A DNA stretch of 64,000 nucleotides, taken from assembly GCA_013334525.1 (NCBI GenBank), contig JAAXXK010000008.1:3614-67613 (forward strand), written 5' to 3'. The notes beneath the pieces were generated by a model, which had not been told where the DNA came from, ran no database searches, and worked only from the letters and a program-made list of their open reading frames with translations. Positions 26,766 to 42,689 of this stretch are shown piece after piece; positions within the stretch are counted from its first letter, which is position 1; every line of letters begins with the position of its first letter. Position numbers and translations under genes: made by a program. This DNA is from Chlorobiaceae bacterium. GTDB taxonomy: Bacteria; Bacteroidota; Chlorobiia; Chlorobiales; Chlorobiaceae.

Positions 26766-27461
26766 ATGTCAATGGCAGGAAAGAATTACAAGAGTGCTAC
26801 CGCAAAGGTAAACCGTACCCAGGAGTACGACGTTGCGGAAGCCGTAGAGAAAGTGAAAGAGATCACTACCGCAAAATTTGATGCGACGATCGATATCGCC
26901 ATGAAGCTGGGAGTCGATCCCCGTCATGCCGACCAGGTTGTCCGTGGTACCGTCATGCTTCCGCATGGTACCGGCAAAACCGTTTCCGTACTCGTGGTCT
27001 GCAAGGATGCGAAGGCTGAAGAGGCCCGCGAAGCAGGTGCCGATTTCGTCGGATTCGAAGAGTACATCGAAAAAATCCAGGCTGGATGGACCGGTGTTGA
27101 CGTGATTGTAGCTACCCCTGACGTCATGGGTCAGCTCGGCAAGGTTGCCAAGATCCTCGGCCCACGCGGCCTTATGCCGAACCCGAAATCTGGTACGGTC
27201 ACCATGGACGTCGCCAAGGCGGTTCGCGAGGTGAAAGCCGGTAAAATCGAGTTCAGGGTTGACAAGGCAGGCAATGTCCACGCACCCGTCGGAAAAGTAT
27301 CGTTCGACAGCGACAAGCTGGTAGGAAATATCAACAGCTTCATCAAAGAGGTTGTTCGCCTGAAACCGTCGGCAGCAAAAGGCCAGTACGTTCAGGGTAT
27401 TACCGTTTCGAGCACCATGTCCCCGGGCGTTAAGGTGAAAAGGGAAAAATTTGTTGCCTAA
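26766..27461 (+). CDS. rplA: 50S ribosomal protein L1
   Basis: Component of the mobile L1 stalk of the large subunit; in many bacteria it also represses its own L11-L1 operon. It is 231 aa, with [27 protein letters not shown] and [15 protein letters not shown]. Met3 (26772) is an alternative start. Confidence 0.98.
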   Translation: MSMAGKNYKSATAKVNRTQEYDVAEAVEKVKEITTAKFDATIDIAMKLGVDPRHADQVVRGTVMLPHGTGKTVSVLVVCKDAKAEEAREAGADFVGFEEYIEKIQAGWTGVDVIVATPDVMGQLGKVAKILGPRGLMPNPKSGTVTMDVAKAVREVKAGKIEFRVDKAGNVHAPVGKVSFDSDKLVGNINSFIKEVVRLKPSAAKGQYVQGITVSSTMSPGVKVKREKFVA

Positions 27462-27482
27462 CAATAAACGATTTTACACGAT

Positions 27483-28004
27483 ATGATGAAGCGAGATAAA
27501 AAAGAGCAGATTGCTCAGGAAATAGCTGGTAAGATCGAGAGGTCGCAGGGTATCTATTTCACCGAGTTCCAGGGGCTGAACGTTGCCAAGATGGGACAGT
27601 TGCGCGGCGAATTCAGGAAAGCCGGCATCGAATACAAGGTTGTCAAGAACACCCTGATCAGGAAGGCACTCAATAACATCGCAGAGGCAGACAAGCTCGT
27701 CAGCGGTCTCAAGAACACCACTGCCGTGGCTTTCAGCTACGATGATCCGGTCGCTCCTGCAAAGATCATCAAGAAGTTCAGCAAGGACAATGAGGCGCTC
27801 AAGTTCAAGATGGCTACCATCGATGGTGTCGTCTTCGGTCCCGATGCCCTTCCGCTGCTTTCCGAAATGCTCAGCAAGACGGAGAACGTTGGTCGTGCAG
27901 CAGGCCTGATCAACAACGTGATCAGTTCTGTTCCGATGGTTGTCAATGCGGTCATGCGGAACCTCGTGTCCGTCATCGACCAGGTCGGCAAGCAGAAACA
28001 ATAA
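27483..28004 (+). CDS. rplJ: 50S ribosomal protein L10
   Basis: Base of the L7/L12 stalk. It is 173 aa, with the N-terminal rRNA-binding domain (GIYFTEFQGLNVAKMGQLR, YKVVKNTLIRKAL) and a C-terminal helix for L7/L12 binding. It lies 21 bp after rplA and 51 bp before rplL; ATG 27486 is an equal start choice. Confidence 0.97.
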   Translation: MMKRDKKEQIAQEIAGKIERSQGIYFTEFQGLNVAKMGQLRGEFRKAGIEYKVVKNTLIRKALNNIAEADKLVSGLKNTTAVAFSYDDPVAPAKIIKKFSKDNEALKFKMATIDGVVFGPDALPLLSEMLSKTENVGRAAGLINNVISSVPMVVNAVMRNLVSVIDQVGKQKQ

Positions 28005-28055
28005 ATTACGCACTCAAGCTTCAATATTATTTAATTCAAACAGAGAGAGGAAATA

Positions 28056-28433
28056 ATGTCATCTATCGCAACCCTTGTAGAAGAGATTGGTAAACTTACG
28101 CTTACCGAAGCTTCCGAGTTGGTGAAAGCACTTGAAGAGAAATTCGGTGTGAGCGCTGCTCCTGCCGTATTCGCCGGTGCCGCTGCCGCTGCTCCTTCTG
28201 ACGCAGCTCCAGTCGAAGAGAAGACTGAGTTCGACGTCATCCTGAAAGCAGGCGGCCCGAACAAGATCAACGTCATCAAGGTTGTCCGCGCTCTTACCGG
28301 CCTGGGCCTGAAAGAAGCCAAGGATCTCGTTGACGGTGCTCCGAAGACCGTTAAGGAAGCCGTTTCAAAGGACGAAGCTGAAAAGATCGCAAAAGAACTG
28401 AAGGACGCCGGCGCAGAAGTCGAGCTTGCGTGA
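28056..28433 (+). CDS. rplL: 50S ribosomal protein L7/L12
   Basis: Multimeric stalk protein that recruits translation GTPases. It is 125 aa: N-terminal dimerisation helices ([20 protein letters not shown]), an Ala-rich hinge, and a C-terminal domain with [31 protein letters not shown] precedes the ATG. Confidence 0.98.
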   Translation: MSSIATLVEEIGKLTLTEASELVKALEEKFGVSAAPAVFAGAAAAAPSDAAPVEEKTEFDVILKAGGPNKINVIKVVRALTGLGLKEAKDLVDGAPKTVKEAVSKDEAEKIAKELKDAGAEVELA

Positions 28434-28459
28434 TCTTTAGCAAGGCCAAATAGCAGACG

Positions 28460-28490
28460 AGCTCCGTGTCGATCCGGGACGGAGCTTTGT
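28460..28490 (+). terminator. Attenuator-like hairpin between rplL and rpoB
   Basis: AGCTCCGT pairs with ACGGAGCT over an 11-nt loop, followed by only TTTG. In E. coli a partial terminator sits at the same place to lower rpoBC expression relative to ribosomal proteins; the same role is inferred here. Confidence 0.6.
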
Positions 28491-28628
28491 CCATTTCTGG
28501 AAATTAATTACGATGTCTTCCGGACGGTTGATTTACAGCCGACCGGTTGTTCAATTCGGTATGAGTATTTACGGATCCCCTGTTAAGACTTAAACTGTTA
28601 AGTACTCCCTGCAATAGATAAAAGCGAG

Positions 28629-31600
28629 GTGCATGTGAAAGTGGCTCAAGCAACACCAACACCCTGTATTGACTTTTCAAAGATCCAGAGTATCATAGAA
28701 CCCCCCGATCTTCTTAAAGTACAGTTAGACTCATTTCATAATTTTATACAGGATAGCGTTCCGCTTGCCAAGCGCAAGGATCAGGGTCTTGAAAAAGTGC
28801 TCAGGAGCGCATTTCCCATTACCGACACCAGAGGTCTTTATCTTCTGGAATATATCTCGTACAGCTTCGACAAGCCGAAATACACGGTTGAAGAGTGCAT
28901 CGAGCGCGGACTGACCTACGATGTTTCGCTCAAGATCAAGCTGAAGCTCTCCTACAAGGACGAAGCCGATGAGGCCGACTGGAAGGAGACCATCCAGCAG
29001 GAGGTTTACCTCGGCAGGATTCCATATATGACTGAACGCGGCACATTCATCGTCAATGGCGCCGAACGTGTCGTTGTGGCCCAGTTGCACCGCTCTCCGG
29101 GCGTTGTGTTCAGCGAGGCGGTTCACCCGAACGGCAAGAAGATGTACTCGGCAAAGATTGTGCCGACCCGCGGTTCGTGGATTGAGTTCCAGACGGATAT
29201 CAATAACCAGATTTACGTCTATATCGACCAGAAGAAGAACTTCCTGGTCACAGCCCTGTTGCGAGCCATCGGTTTTGCGAAGGATGAGGACATCCTTGGT
29301 CTGTTCGACATGGTCGAAGAGGTCGAGATCTCATCAAAAAGCTCGAAGCGTGAGCAGCTCATCGGCCAATATCTTGCTTCCGATATCATCGACATGCAGA
29401 CCGGCGAAGTTGTCAGTGCCCGCTCGGCCATCACCGAAGATATCATGGACCAGATCGTGGCTGCAGGCTACAAGAAGGTCAAGTTGATCAAGGCCGTCAA
29501 CCCCGAGAAGGGAATCGACAAGTCGGTCATCATCAACACGATCCTCAACGACAGTTCGGCTACAGAGGAGCAGGCACTCGAAATCGTCTATGAAGAGCTT
29601 CGTGCAAACGAGGCGCCGGATATCGATGCTGCCAGAAGCTTCCTCGAACGTACCTTCTTTAACCAGAAGAAGTATGATCTCGGCGATGTGGGACGTTACC
29701 GCATCCAGAAGAAGCTGCAGAACGAGATAACCGAATTCAACGCCTATCTTCCTGGAAAGCCGGAACTCAAGGAGCTTTCCGATTCCATTTACGAGCGCAT
29801 CCTCCAGACGATCCGCACCTATTCCGAAGAGCCTATCGGTGACGATATCCTTGTGCTGACCCACTACGATATCATTGCGGTCATCAACTACCTGATCAAG
29901 CTGGTCAACGGAATGGCGGAGGTTGACGACGTCGATCACCTCGCCAACCGCCGAGTCCGCTCGGTAGGCGAGCAGCTTGCTGCTCAGTTCGTGATCGGCC
30001 TTGCAAGGATGGGCAAGAACGTCCGCGAAAAACTCAACTCCCGCGACTCCGACAAGATCGCACCGGCCGACCTCATTAACGCCAGGACCGTGTCGAGCGT
30101 GGTTTCGAGCTTCTTTGCCACCAGCCAGCTCTCGCAGTTCATGGACCAGACCAACCCTCTGGCCGAAATGACCAACAAGCGCAGGGTTTCTGCCCTTGGC
30201 CCTGGCGGTCTTACCCGTGAGCGTGCAGGCTTCGAAGTTCGTGACGTCCACTATACCCACTACGGGCGCCTCTGCCCGATCGAAACCCCTGAAGGCCCGA
30301 ACATCGGCCTTATCTCGTCGTTGTCGGTTTATGCCGAAATCAACGACAAGGGTTTCATACAGACCCCTTACCGCGTCGTCGAGAAGGGACTGGTCACCGG
30401 ACAGGTGGTCATGCTCTCCGCCGAGGACGAAGAGAACAAGATCACGGTGCCTGTCAGCATTCAGCTGGATGCAAACAACAGGATTGCTGCCGAATCGGTG
30501 CAGGCCAGGACCAAGGGCGATTATCCGCTCGTCATGGCCGAAGATGTCAATTACATGGACGTCTCCCCGGTTCAGATCGTCAGTGCGGCTGCCGCGCTGA
30601 TTCCGTTCCTTGAGCACGATGACGGTAACCGAGCCCTGATGGGTGCGAACATGCAGCGCCAGGCGGTGCCGTTGCTCATCTCCGATGCCCCCGTTGTTGG
30701 CACGGGCATGGAGGCAATGGTTGCCCGCGACTCTCGTGCGGTCATTCTGGCCGAAGGCCCTGGAATCGTACAGTGCGTTACGGCCGAGCGCATCGAGATC
30801 CGTTACGATCTCGATCCCGAAAATGCAACAGTATCGCTTCTGGATCCTGACGAAGGCGTCAAGGTCTACAAGCTTATAAAATTCAAGCGTTCAAACCAGG
30901 ATACCTGCATTTCGCAGCGTCCGCTGGTGCGCAACGGCCAGAGGGTAGACAAGGGCGATGTCCTTGCAGACAGCTCTTCGACCGATAACGGCGAACTGGC
31001 TCTCGGCAAGAACGTGCTGGTGGCTTTCATGCCATGGCGCGGGTACAACTTCGAGGATGCCATCGTGCTGAGCGAAAGGCTCGTGTACGACGATGTCTTC
31101 ACTTCGATCCACGTGCACGAGTTCGAATCGAACGTGCGCGACACCAAGCGTGGCGAAGAGCAGTTCACCCGTGATATCTACAACGTCAGCGAGGATGCCC
31201 TCAGGAACCTTGACGAAAACGGCATTGTCCGCATCGGTGCAGAGGTCAAGGAGCGCGACATCCTGGTCGGAAAGATCACACCGAAAGGCGAAAGCGATCC
31301 GACTCCCGAAGAGAAGCTGCTTCGCGCAATCTTCGGCGACAAGTCCAGCGACGTCAAGGATGCTTCAATGCATGTGCCTGCCGGAATGAAGGGTATTGTC
31401 ATCAAGACCAAGCTTTTCAGCCGCAAGAAAAAGGTCGGCATGGACGTCAAAGAGAAACTGGAGGCAGTCGACAAGCAGTTTGAAATCAGGGAGGCCGATC
31501 TTCGCAGGCGCTTCGCGCGCTGGATGAAACAGCATCTCGACGGTAAGAAGAGCGCAGCCATACAGACAGACAAGGGCAAGGTGCTTGTTCCTGAGGGAAC

Positions 31601-32546
31601 GGTCATCGACGACGCATTGCTCGCAAAATTCAACGGACTTCCGTTCCTTGAGTCGATCGATGTCACCAAAGGCCTGGTTTCAGGCGCAAAAGCAAACGAA
31701 AGCGTCGTTCGCCTGATCAGGGAGTACCGCCTGAAGCTGAAGGACCTGTCCGACGAGCGCGAGAACGAGAAGTACAAGATCAATGTAGGCGACGAACTGC
31801 CCCCAGGCATCGAGGAGCTTGCAAAGGTCTATATCGCACAGAAGAGAAAGATCCAGGTCGGTGACAAGATGGCCGGTCGTCACGGAAACAAGGGTGTTGT
31901 AGGCAAGATCCTGCCGATTGAGGACATGCCGTTCATGGAAGATGGAACCCCGGTCGATATCGTGTTGAACCCGCTTGGTGTGCCTAGCCGTATGAACATC
32001 GGCCAGCTTTACGAAACCTCGCTCGGATGGGCAGGCAAGAAACTGGGCGTCAAGTTCAAGACACCTATCTTCAACGGTGCAACCTATGCCGAGGTTCAGG
32101 AGCAGCTGGTGAAGGCTGGTCTGCCCGGTCACGGTAAAGTAAAGCTGTTTGACGGACGTACCGGCGAGCAGTTCCATGATGAGGTGACGGTCGGATACAT
32201 CTATATGCTGAAGCTGAGCCACCTTGTTGATGACAAGATCCATGCCAGGTCGATCGGGCCATACTCCCTTATCACCCAGCAGCCGCTTGGCGGCAAGGCC
32301 CAGTTCGGTGGCCAGAGGTTCGGTGAAATGGAGGTATGGGCTCTTGAGGCATACGGTGCAGCCAATATTCTTCGCGAGATGCTCACGGTAAAATCCGATG
32401 ACGTCGTCGGCAGGAACAAAACCTATGAAGCGATCGTCAAGGGCCAGAACCTTCCTGAGCCGGGAACGCCTGAATCATTCAACGTTCTTGTCAGGGAGCT
32501 GCAGGGACTCGGCCTTGAGATCAGAATAGACGACAGAGTGCCTTAG
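28629..32546 (+). CDS. rpoB: DNA-directed RNA polymerase subunit beta
   Basis: Catalytic-core subunit of RNA polymerase; 1305 aa from a GTG start at 28629. GTG at 28635 is an alternative that is better spaced from GCGAGG. The start region lacks an ATG in frame. Recognisable blocks: [18 protein letters not shown] (the rifampicin-pocket region), [36 protein letters not shown], and the C-terminal [20 protein letters not shown]. The 195-bp leader after rplL carries the attenuator-like hairpin. Confidence 0.98.
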   Translation: MHVKVAQATPTPCIDFSKIQSIIEPPDLLKVQLDSFHNFIQDSVPLAKRKDQGLEKVLRSAFPITDTRGLYLLEYISYSFDKPKYTVEECIERGLTYDVSLKIKLKLSYKDEADEADWKETIQQEVYLGRIPYMTERGTFIVNGAERVVVAQLHRSPGVVFSEAVHPNGKKMYSAKIVPTRGSWIEFQTDINNQIYVYIDQKKNFLVTALLRAIGFAKDEDILGLFDMVEEVEISSKSSKREQLIGQYLASDIIDMQTGEVVSARSAITEDIMDQIVAAGYKKVKLIKAVNPEKGIDKSVIINTILNDSSATEEQALEIVYEELRANEAPDIDAARSFLERTFFNQKKYDLGDVGRYRIQKKLQNEITEFNAYLPGKPELKELSDSIYERILQTIRTYSEEPIGDDILVLTHYDIIAVINYLIKLVNGMAEVDDVDHLANRRVRSVGEQLAAQFVIGLARMGKNVREKLNSRDSDKIAPADLINARTVSSVVSSFFATSQLSQFMDQTNPLAEMTNKRRVSALGPGGLTRERAGFEVRDVHYTHYGRLCPIETPEGPNIGLISSLSVYAEINDKGFIQTPYRVVEKGLVTGQVVMLSAEDEENKITVPVSIQLDANNRIAAESVQARTKGDYPLVMAEDVNYMDVSPVQIVSAAAALIPFLEHDDGNRALMGANMQRQAVPLLISDAPVVGTGMEAMVARDSRAVILAEGPGIVQCVTAERIEIRYDLDPENATVSLLDPDEGVKVYKLIKFKRSNQDTCISQRPLVRNGQRVDKGDVLADSSSTDNGELALGKNVLVAFMPWRGYNFEDAIVLSERLVYDDVFTSIHVHEFESNVRDTKRGEEQFTRDIYNVSEDALRNLDENGIVRIGAEVKERDILVGKITPKGESDPTPEEKLLRAIFGDKSSDVKDASMHVPAGMKGIVIKTKLFSRKKKVGMDVKEKLEAVDKQFEIREADLRRRFARWMKQHLDGKKSAAIQTDKGKVLVPEGTVIDDALLAKFNGLPFLESIDVTKGLVSGAKANESVVRLIREYRLKLKDLSDERENEKYKINVGDELPPGIEELAKVYIAQKRKIQVGDKMAGRHGNKGVVGKILPIEDMPFMEDGTPVDIVLNPLGVPSRMNIGQLYETSLGWAGKKLGVKFKTPIFNGATYAEVQEQLVKAGLPGHGKVKLFDGRTGEQFHDEVTVGYIYMLKLSHLVDDKIHARSIGPYSLITQQPLGGKAQFGGQRFGEMEVWALEAYGAANILREMLTVKSDDVVGRNKTYEAIVKGQNLPEPGTPESFNVLVRELQGLGLEIRIDDRVP

Positions 32547-32567
32547 TAGATAAAAAACTGGGAACCG

Positions 32568-32601
32568 GGGCGCCTCGATCTAACAATCGACCGGGGCGCC
32601 C
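32568..32601 (+). promoter_or_regulatory. GC-rich hairpin between rpoB and rpoC
   Basis: GGGCGCCTCGAT can pair with ATCGA...GGCGCCC, with a 4-nt bulge, and no T-run follows. It lies in the 114-bp rpoB-rpoC spacer and probably affects RNA processing or stability rather than terminating transcription. Confidence 0.5.
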
Positions 32602-32660
32602 TGACGAGCGTAAATAAGTATCAAGGCTAATTTCAAGGTTGTTTAACAGGGATATCGACC

Positions 32661-37145
<4,485 letters not shown>

Positions 37146-37185
37146 GCCCTGAGCCCTGTACTCCAGAGCCAAACGGTAAAAGTAT

Positions 37186-37225
37186 AAGCCGCCTCATCCC
37201 ACAAAGACGAGGCGGCTTTTTTTTG
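37186..37225 (+). terminator. Terminator after rpoC
   Basis: AAGCCGCCTC pairs with GAGGCGGCTT over a 13-nt loop, followed by a run of eight T. Confidence 0.93.
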
Positions 37226-37321
37226 GTAGCAATGCCATTAATCCCTCAAGCGCCGGCAATCCGGTGTTACTGGAAAAGTAAATCGGCGCTGTTGCACCAT
37301 ACTTACTTTCTTACCCTTTAT

Positions 37322-37357
37322 GTCCTTTCGGTCCTTTACGTCATTTTGGTCATTGCA
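37322..37357 (-). repeat. Degenerate 9-bp repeat related to TGGAC arrays (site D)
   Basis: Four 9-bp units, GTCCTTTCG, GTCCTTTAC, GTCATTTTG and GTCATTGCA, in the gap between convergent rpoC and accC. Same period and GTCnTT-like core as sites A-C, but decayed. Confidence 0.5.
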
Positions 37358-37371
37358 ATTTTATAAAACGC

Positions 37372-37397
37372 AAAAAGGCTGCCGAAGCAGCCTTTTT
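37372..37397 (-). terminator. Terminator of the efp-accB-accC operon
   Basis: AAAAAGGCTGC - CGAA - GCAGCCTTTTT; perfect stem with T-tails on both strands. Confidence 0.9.
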
Positions 37398-37421
37398 GAA
37401 GAACAGCAATAAAGCCTGTCC

Positions 37422-38765
37422 CTATTTCTTTTCGAACCTGAAGCTTTCAAGGAAGCTGGTATCGAAATCGCCGCTCTGGAAAACCGGATCGTGCATCACC
37501 TGTTTGTGGAACGGGATGGTTGTCTTGATGCCGACGACGATGAATTCATCGAGCGCCCTCGACATCCGGGCGATAGCTTCTTCCCTGGTGTGGGCCGTGA
37601 CGATGAGTTTACCGATCATGGAGTCGTAGTTCGACGGTACGACATAGCTTGCATAGCAATGCGAGTCGACGCGTACGCCCGGTCCGCCAGGAGTGTGGAA
37701 CACCTGCAGTTCGCCAGGCGAAGGCCTGAAGGCGTGCTCGGGATCCTCTGCGTTGATGCGGCACTCGATTGAGTGGCCCCTCGGTACGAAGTTCTTGCCT
37801 GCAAGGCTTCCACCGGCAGCGATAAGGATCTGTTCCCTGACGAGGTCGACGTCATAGCGCTGTTCGGTAACCGGGTGCTCTACCTGGATACGGGTGTTCA
37901 TCTCCATGAAGTAGAACTTCTTGTGCTTGTCTACAAGGAACTCGATTGTGCCGGCGCCTTCGTAGTTGATCGCCTTGGCAGCCGCAACAGCAGCAGCACC
38001 CATTTCAGCCCTGAGCTCCTCACTGACTACAGGAGAGGGGGTCTCTTCGATGAGCTTCTGGTGGCGTCTCTGGACCGTACAGTCGCGTTCACCGAGATGG
38101 ATCACGTTGCCGTGCTGGTCCGCGAGGATCTGGATTTCGATGTGGCGGGGGTTTTCGAGGTACTTCTCGATGTAGACGCCGCTATTGCCGAAAGCCATGC
38201 CAGCTTCGTTCTGGGCTGTCTTGAGGTTCTTCTCGATCTGGCTCTCTTCATGCACCACACGCATACCTTTGCCTCCGCCGCCTGCGGTCGGCTTGATGAT
38301 GACCGGATAGCCGACTTTCTTTGCTATCTCGATTGCGTGGGCAACATCTTCAACGAGTCCGGGACTTCCAGGTACGACAGGAACGCCGGCGGCGATCATG
38401 GTCGCCTTGGCCGTATTCTTGTCGCCCATCTGGTTGATCATTTCGGCCGATGGGCCGATGAATTTGATGTTCGATGAATGGCAGACATCCGAAAAGTCTG
38501 CGTTTTCTGCAAGGAATCCGTAGCCGGGGTGAATGGCGTCGGCATTGGTTACCTCAGCAGCCGCGATGATGCGTGGCATGTTCAGGTAGCTCTCCCTGGA
38601 GAGCGGAGGACCGATGCAGACAGCCTCATCGGCATACTTGACATGCAGAGAGTCAACATCGACGGTCGAGTATACGGCCACCGAAGCTATTCCCATCTCA
38701 CGGCAGGCATGCATGACCCGTAATGCGATTTCCCCGCGGTTCGCTATGAGTATTTTTTTGAACAA
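37422..38765 (-). CDS. accC: Acetyl-CoA carboxylase, biotin carboxylase subunit
   Basis: Carboxylates the biotin of BCCP using ATP and bicarbonate, the first half-reaction of fatty-acid synthesis. It is 447 aa with an ATP-grasp fold: N-terminal [28 protein letters not shown] glycine loop, [16 protein letters not shown], and the [16 protein letters not shown] active site. It follows accB by 20 bp on the minus strand. Confidence 0.98.
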   Translation of the reverse strand: MFKKILIANRGEIALRVMHACREMGIASVAVYSTVDVDSLHVKYADEAVCIGPPLSRESYLNMPRIIAAAEVTNADAIHPGYGFLAENADFSDVCHSSNIKFIGPSAEMINQMGDKNTAKATMIAAGVPVVPGSPGLVEDVAHAIEIAKKVGYPVIIKPTAGGGGKGMRVVHEESQIEKNLKTAQNEAGMAFGNSGVYIEKYLENPRHIEIQILADQHGNVIHLGERDCTVQRRHQKLIEETPSPVVSEELRAEMGAAAVAAAKAINYEGAGTIEFLVDKHKKFYFMEMNTRIQVEHPVTEQRYDVDLVREQILIAAGGSLAGKNFVPRGHSIECRINAEDPEHAFRPSPGELQVFHTPGGPGVRVDSHCYASYVVPSNYDSMIGKLIVTAHTREEAIARMSRALDEFIVVGIKTTIPFHKQVMHDPVFQSGDFDTSFLESFRFEKK

Positions 38766-38785
38766 GGTATGGTGCGGATTGAATG

Positions 38786-39244
38786 TTATGGCTTGACTCG
38801 GAACAGTACCTGGTTGTATTCGACAGGCTGACCGTTTTCGACAAGGATTTCGACGATGGCGCCGGAGACTTCCGCCTCGATTTCATTCATCAGTTTCATG
38901 GCTTCAATGATGCAGAGCACGTCGCCGTTTTTAACTTTGTCGCCCACCTTGACGAACGGATCGGAGTCAGGGGAAGCTGCACGATAGAATGTGCCGACAA
39001 TGGGTGAGCGTACTTCGAGAAGGTCACTGGCAACAACAGGGGCAGCGACAGGAGCCGGGGCGACAGCCAGGGGCTGACCAACCGGTAAGGCAGGTGCGAA
39101 GGCTGGTGCAGACGGTAATACAGCCTGGACTTTCGAGCTGTTGCGTCTCAGAGTGATTTCTGTCTGGCCCTCCTTGATGATCACTTCGTCAAGAGCCGAA
39201 ACGTTGACGATCTCGATAAGCTGCTGAATTTCCTTGAGGTTCAT
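38786..39244 (-). CDS. accB: Acetyl-CoA carboxylase biotin carboxyl carrier protein
   Basis: Carries the biotin arm between AccC and the AccAD carboxyltransferase. The start at 39244 ([14 protein letters not shown]) is the conserved BCCP N-terminus; the frame extends upstream into the efp 3' end without support. It is 152 aa: N-terminal domain, an Ala/Pro-rich linker (about 55-80), then a biotinyl domain with the modified lysine in EAMKLMNEI. Confidence 0.97.
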   Translation of the reverse strand: MNLKEIQQLIEIVNVSALDEVIIKEGQTEITLRRNSSKVQAVLPSAPAFAPALPVGQPLAVAPAPVAAPVVASDLLEVRSPIVGTFYRAASPDSDPFVKVGDKVKNGDVLCIIEAMKLMNEIEAEVSGAIVEILVENGQPVEYNQVLFRVKP

Positions 39245-39296
39245 GATTGTGGTCTTAAAGTTTACGCGCAATTCAGTAAAACAAGAGGCAAAATAA

Positions 39297-39863
39297 TCAC
39301 TTTTTAACTCTTTCCATGTACTCTCCGCTCCGGGTATCGATGCGGATGACGCTGCCGGTCTGTATGAACATAGGAACATTCACTTCAGCCCCTGTTTCAA
39401 CGACTGCAGGCTTGGTGCCGCTGGTTGCGCGGTCGTCCTTGCTCGCCGGGCTTGTCTCGGTTACCTCGAGTTCGACGAAGGTCGGCAGTTCGACTTCGAG
39501 GATGGAGCCGTCGTCAGCGAATACGATGTCGACCATAACCTCCTCCTTGATGAAGCGGGCAGCAGAGCCGAGGGCGATCTCCGGAACGTGGATCTGGTCG
39601 AAGGTGTCATTATCCATCATGACGAAATCGCTGCCGTCACGGTAAAGGTACTGGTATTTTTTTCTTTCGGTGACGATAACGTCAACCTGTTCGCTGGAGC
39701 TGAAACGGTATTCAACGTTACGACCTGTTTTCAGGTTTTTCATATTTGCCTGATAAAAGGCGCGAAGGTTGCCGGGAGTCCGGTGGGTGAGGCTTTCTAT
39801 GCTGTGGGGCTCACCCTTCCAGCGGATTATGGCGCCTCTTGACACATTGCTGATTGATACCAT
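39297..39863 (-). CDS. efp: Translation elongation factor P
   Basis: Relieves ribosome stalling at polyproline stretches. It is 188 aa with the three-beta-barrel layout: KOW-like N-terminus ([19 protein letters not shown]), central OB domain ([13 protein letters not shown]) and C-terminal OB domain ([20 protein letters not shown]). The loop that carries the modified Lys or Arg in other bacteria reads TPGNLRAF: Asn32 occupies the column of E. coli Lys34. First gene of efp-accB-accC; the association with acc genes is common. Confidence 0.96.
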   Translation of the reverse strand: MVSISNVSRGAIIRWKGEPHSIESLTHRTPGNLRAFYQANMKNLKTGRNVEYRFSSSEQVDVIVTERKKYQYLYRDGSDFVMMDNDTFDQIHVPEIALGSAARFIKEEVMVDIVFADDGSILEVELPTFVELEVTETSPASKDDRATSGTKPAVVETGAEVNVPMFIQTGSVIRIDTRSGEYMERVKK

Positions 39864-40099
39864 GAGCGGACAATTCGGATAAGCGATAAAAAGACTTTTT
39901 GCCTGAATATCGAAGTTGAAAAGATGACGAAGCCCAATATACTAAAGGGGGTTCTGAATAGCAATGATAGGCTGTAACCCCGCGGTACGCTTGTTCAAAA
40001 ACAAATTGGATGTTTGTTTCTCAGTCTTTAAATTGGAATATTGTAGTAATTAGGAATAGACAATTTGTTTTTCCTCCAACTAATAAATCAAGACCTCTT

Positions 40100-40375
40100 A
40101 TGTCAAAAGCTGAATTAGTAGAAAAAATCGCCTCGCAGGCCGGGTTGACAAAAGCTGATGCCGAAAGGGCAGTTAATGCATTCATCAATGTCGTGACATC
40201 GACACTGAAAGGTGGAGACGATGTGACACTGGTGGGTTTTGGCACATTCACGACGGGTGACAGGGCTGCTCGTCAGGGTCGTAATCCCCAGACCGGCAAG
40301 ACGATCACCATTGCTGCAAAAAAAGTGGTCAAGTTCAAGCCTGGCAAAGCACTCAAGGAAGAGGTCGGCGGATAA
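40100..40375 (+). CDS. HU-family DNA-binding protein
   Basis: Nucleoid protein that bends DNA as a dimer. The start at 40100 ([15 protein letters not shown]) gives 91 aa; the upstream frame is unsupported. Signature: [18 protein letters not shown], the beta-arm region with the conserved GRNP, followed by [14 protein letters not shown] rather than IHF from its length and lack of extra N-terminal residues. Confidence 0.96.
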   Translation: MSKAELVEKIASQAGLTKADAERAVNAFINVVTSTLKGGDDVTLVGFGTFTTGDRAARQGRNPQTGKTITIAAKKVVKFKPGKALKEEVGG

Positions 40376-40414
40376 TCCGTTATAGGAACAGATCTTCGCA
40401 ATCGTTTTGTTTAC

Positions 40415-40451
40415 AAAGTCCATCATTAGCATTTGCAGTGATGGACTTTTT
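40415..40451 (+). terminator. Terminator after the HU gene
   Basis: AAAGTCCATCA pairs with TGATGGACTTT around a 13-nt loop and is followed by further T's. Confidence 0.9.
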
Positions 40452-40471
40452 TTATCAGGAGCATGCACATT

Positions 40472-41476
40472 ATGGCTGGCAAAGTAGTTCTCGATTTTGA
40501 AAAACCCCTTTTTGAGCTTGAAGAGAAACTCAATGAAATGAGGGTATACCTGAAAACAGCTTCCCTCGACTCATCAAGGGAAGGGGCTGAGGTTTTGAGT
40601 CGTGAGATCGAAACGCTCGAAGTGAAGGTGGATTCGTTGCGCAAAACGATCTACAGGAACCTGACCCGATGGCAGAAGGTGCAACTGGCCCGACATCCCG
40701 AACGGCCCTATACGCTTGACTACATCTACATGATGATGAAGGACTTTGTCGAGTTGTCAGGGGATCGTCATTTCGGCGACGACAAGGCCATCATCGGTGG
40801 ATTCGCCCGTATCGAGGATAGTGGCGCTGGTTTTTCACAAAGCGTTATGGTGATTGGCCACCAGAAAGGGCGCGATACGAAATCCAACCTGTATCGAAAT
40901 TTCGGCATGTCGCAACCCGAAGGATATCGTAAGGCGCTCCGGCTCATGAAGCTTGCCGAGAAGTTCCGCAAGCCGGTCATTACCCTTATCGATACCCCCG
41001 GTGCATTTCCCGGTCTTGAGGCAGAAGAGCGCGGCCAGGCGGAAGCCATTGCCCGGAACCTCTACGAAATGGCCTCATTGAAGGTGCCGATAATCTGTGT
41101 GATCATCGGTGAAGGTGCAAGCGGCGGCGCGATCGGGCTCGGTGTCGGCGACCGGATACTGATGGCCGAGAACGCATGGTACTCGGTAATATCGCCTGAG
41201 AGCTGTTCATCGATTCTCTGGAGGAGCTGGAACTACAAGGAGCAGGCCGCTGAAGCGCTCAAGCTGACAGCGGACGATCTGTTGGGACAGAAAATTATTG
41301 ACAGGATTGTGCCTGAACCGCTTGGCGGTGCACACCGGAACCCGGAGTTGATGGCTACGACACTCAAATCGATTTTGATCGAAGAGCTGCGCGGGCTGCT
41401 GGGAAAAGAGCCCGGCAAGCTGGTCGACGAAAGGGTCGGGAAGTTCTCTTCCATGGGAGTCTGGAATGAGGAGTAG
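40472..41476 (+). CDS. accA: Acetyl-CoA carboxylase carboxyltransferase subunit alpha
   Basis: Transfers the carboxyl group from carboxybiotin to acetyl-CoA together with AccD (not in this window). The start at 40472 ([20 protein letters not shown]) is favoured by AGGAG 10 bp upstream; ATG 40463 is too close to it. It is 334 aa: an N-terminal coiled-coil segment then the carboxyltransferase domain with [29 protein letters not shown] and [15 protein letters not shown]. Separate from the efp-accBC operon but close by. Confidence 0.97.
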   Translation: MAGKVVLDFEKPLFELEEKLNEMRVYLKTASLDSSREGAEVLSREIETLEVKVDSLRKTIYRNLTRWQKVQLARHPERPYTLDYIYMMMKDFVELSGDRHFGDDKAIIGGFARIEDSGAGFSQSVMVIGHQKGRDTKSNLYRNFGMSQPEGYRKALRLMKLAEKFRKPVITLIDTPGAFPGLEAEERGQAEAIARNLYEMASLKVPIICVIIGEGASGGAIGLGVGDRILMAENAWYSVISPESCSSILWRSWNYKEQAAEALKLTADDLLGQKIIDRIVPEPLGGAHRNPELMATTLKSILIEELRGLLGKEPGKLVDERVGKFSSMGVWNEE

Positions 41477-41502
41477 CATGAACCCGGCTACAGTCAGTCA
41501 AT

Positions 41503-41539
41503 AAAAAAGCAGCCTCATGAAACATGGGGCTGCTTTTTT
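41503..41539. terminator. Bidirectional terminator between accA and korB
   Basis: AAAAAAGCAGCCTCATG pairs with CATGGGGCTGCTTTTTT (one T-G pair) around an AAA loop. A and T tails on both sides allow it to serve accA and the convergent korAB operon. Confidence 0.9.
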
Positions 41540-41639
41540 ATTCTCCTGTCTGCAAGAGCCGTGGCCTCTGATAATTGTCTTACAGGCCCAGGCAGCAGTG
41601 AGGCTGCCTTTTCACGACTTCATACTATCCAACAGATAC

Positions 41640-42686
41640 TTACTTGATGATGTAAGAGTTATCGCCCTTGAGCAGCTCCTCAAGTGTTCCTACTCCGTTT
41701 TCCTGGGCTGCCGCGATCTGGGCTGCCAGTGCATCTTCATAGGTAAGCCTGTCTTCGGCATAGAAAACGCCGAACGGCCTCGGCAGGAAGTTTTCGACCG
41801 TGAGCGGGTCGTCGAAGAAGCGTGCGAGAAGGTTTGCCTTGAAGGTGTCCTTTTCGTCATGGATCCAGAGGTCCTCTTCCGATACGTCTCCCTTGAAGAG
41901 ATCGACGACTGTCGGAGTGGACCCGTCAAGCCGGATACCCTTCTGGCGGAACTTGCCGAATACCAGCGGCATGCCATGCTCGACATACACGGTCGACTCG
42001 TCCTTGTTCTCCTGGCCGGCAAAGGCCTGGAAAGCGCTGTTGTTGAAGATCGGGCAGTTCTGGTAAATCTCCACAAGCGATGTGCCTTTGTGGCCGGCAG
42101 CACGACTCAGGATTGTGCGCAGGAACTTGCCGTCGCGGTCCATGGCGCGGGCAAAGAAGGTGCCACCGGCTCCAAGGGTCAACGTGGCCGTGTTGAACGG
42201 GTGGTCGATGACGCCAGAGGGGGAGGTCACGGTTTTCAGGCCTACTTTGGTCGTCGGCGAGTACTGTCCCTTGGTGAGTCCATAGATCTCGTTGTTGAAA
42301 AGGATGACATTCAGGTCGATATTCCTTCTCAATGTGTGGATGAAGTGGTTGCCGCCGATGGACAGCGCGTCTCCGTCTCCTGTCGCGACCCAGACACTGA
42401 GCTCCGGGCGGGAGGTTTTCAGGCCGGAGGCTATTGGTAAGGCGCGACCGTGGATTCCGTGCACGCCATAGGTCGCCATATAATAGGGCAGGCGGGATGA
42501 GCAGCCGATGCCCGAGATGAAGACGATCTGTTCCGGCGGGATGCCCAGGTCAGGCATCGCATTCTTCAACTGCTGGAGGACGGCATGGTCTCCGCATCCG
42601 GGGCACCATTTCGGTTCCTGGTCCGAGGCGAAATCTTTTGCTGTAAGAACCGGCCGTGAAGCCATTGATGTATCGATATCGGTCAT
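41640..42686 (-). CDS. korB: 2-oxoglutarate:ferredoxin oxidoreductase subunit beta
   Basis: Thiamine-diphosphate and iron-sulfur subunit that, with KorA, carboxylates succinyl-CoA to 2-oxoglutarate using reduced ferredoxin in the reductive TCA cycle of green sulfur bacteria. It is 348 aa. Cluster cysteines start with WCPGCGDH near residue 28 and GCSSRLPYY near 62; the ThDP motif is [12 protein letters not shown] followed by [16 protein letters not shown]. It begins 3 bp after the korA stop. Related pyruvate or branched-chain enzymes share this fold; the Kor call rests on size, the two-subunit form and organism. Confidence 0.9.
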   Translation of the reverse strand: MTDIDTSMASRPVLTAKDFASDQEPKWCPGCGDHAVLQQLKNAMPDLGIPPEQIVFISGIGCSSRLPYYMATYGVHGIHGRALPIASGLKTSRPELSVWVATGDGDALSIGGNHFIHTLRRNIDLNVILFNNEIYGLTKGQYSPTTKVGLKTVTSPSGVIDHPFNTATLTLGAGGTFFARAMDRDGKFLRTILSRAAGHKGTSLVEIYQNCPIFNNSAFQAFAGQENKDESTVYVEHGMPLVFGKFRQKGIRLDGSTPTVVDLFKGDVSEEDLWIHDEKDTFKANLLARFFDDPLTVENFLPRPFGVFYAEDRLTYEDALAAQIAAAQENGVGTLEELLKGDNSYIIK

Positions 42687-42689
42687 GGG

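Noticed and set aside
29334-30617. Minus-strand open frame (427 aa) opposite rpoB
   Set aside because: Shadow of rpoB with no recognisable domain.
41517-42440. Plus-strand open frame (307 aa) opposite korB
   Set aside because: Begins inside the accA terminator and mirrors korB codons.
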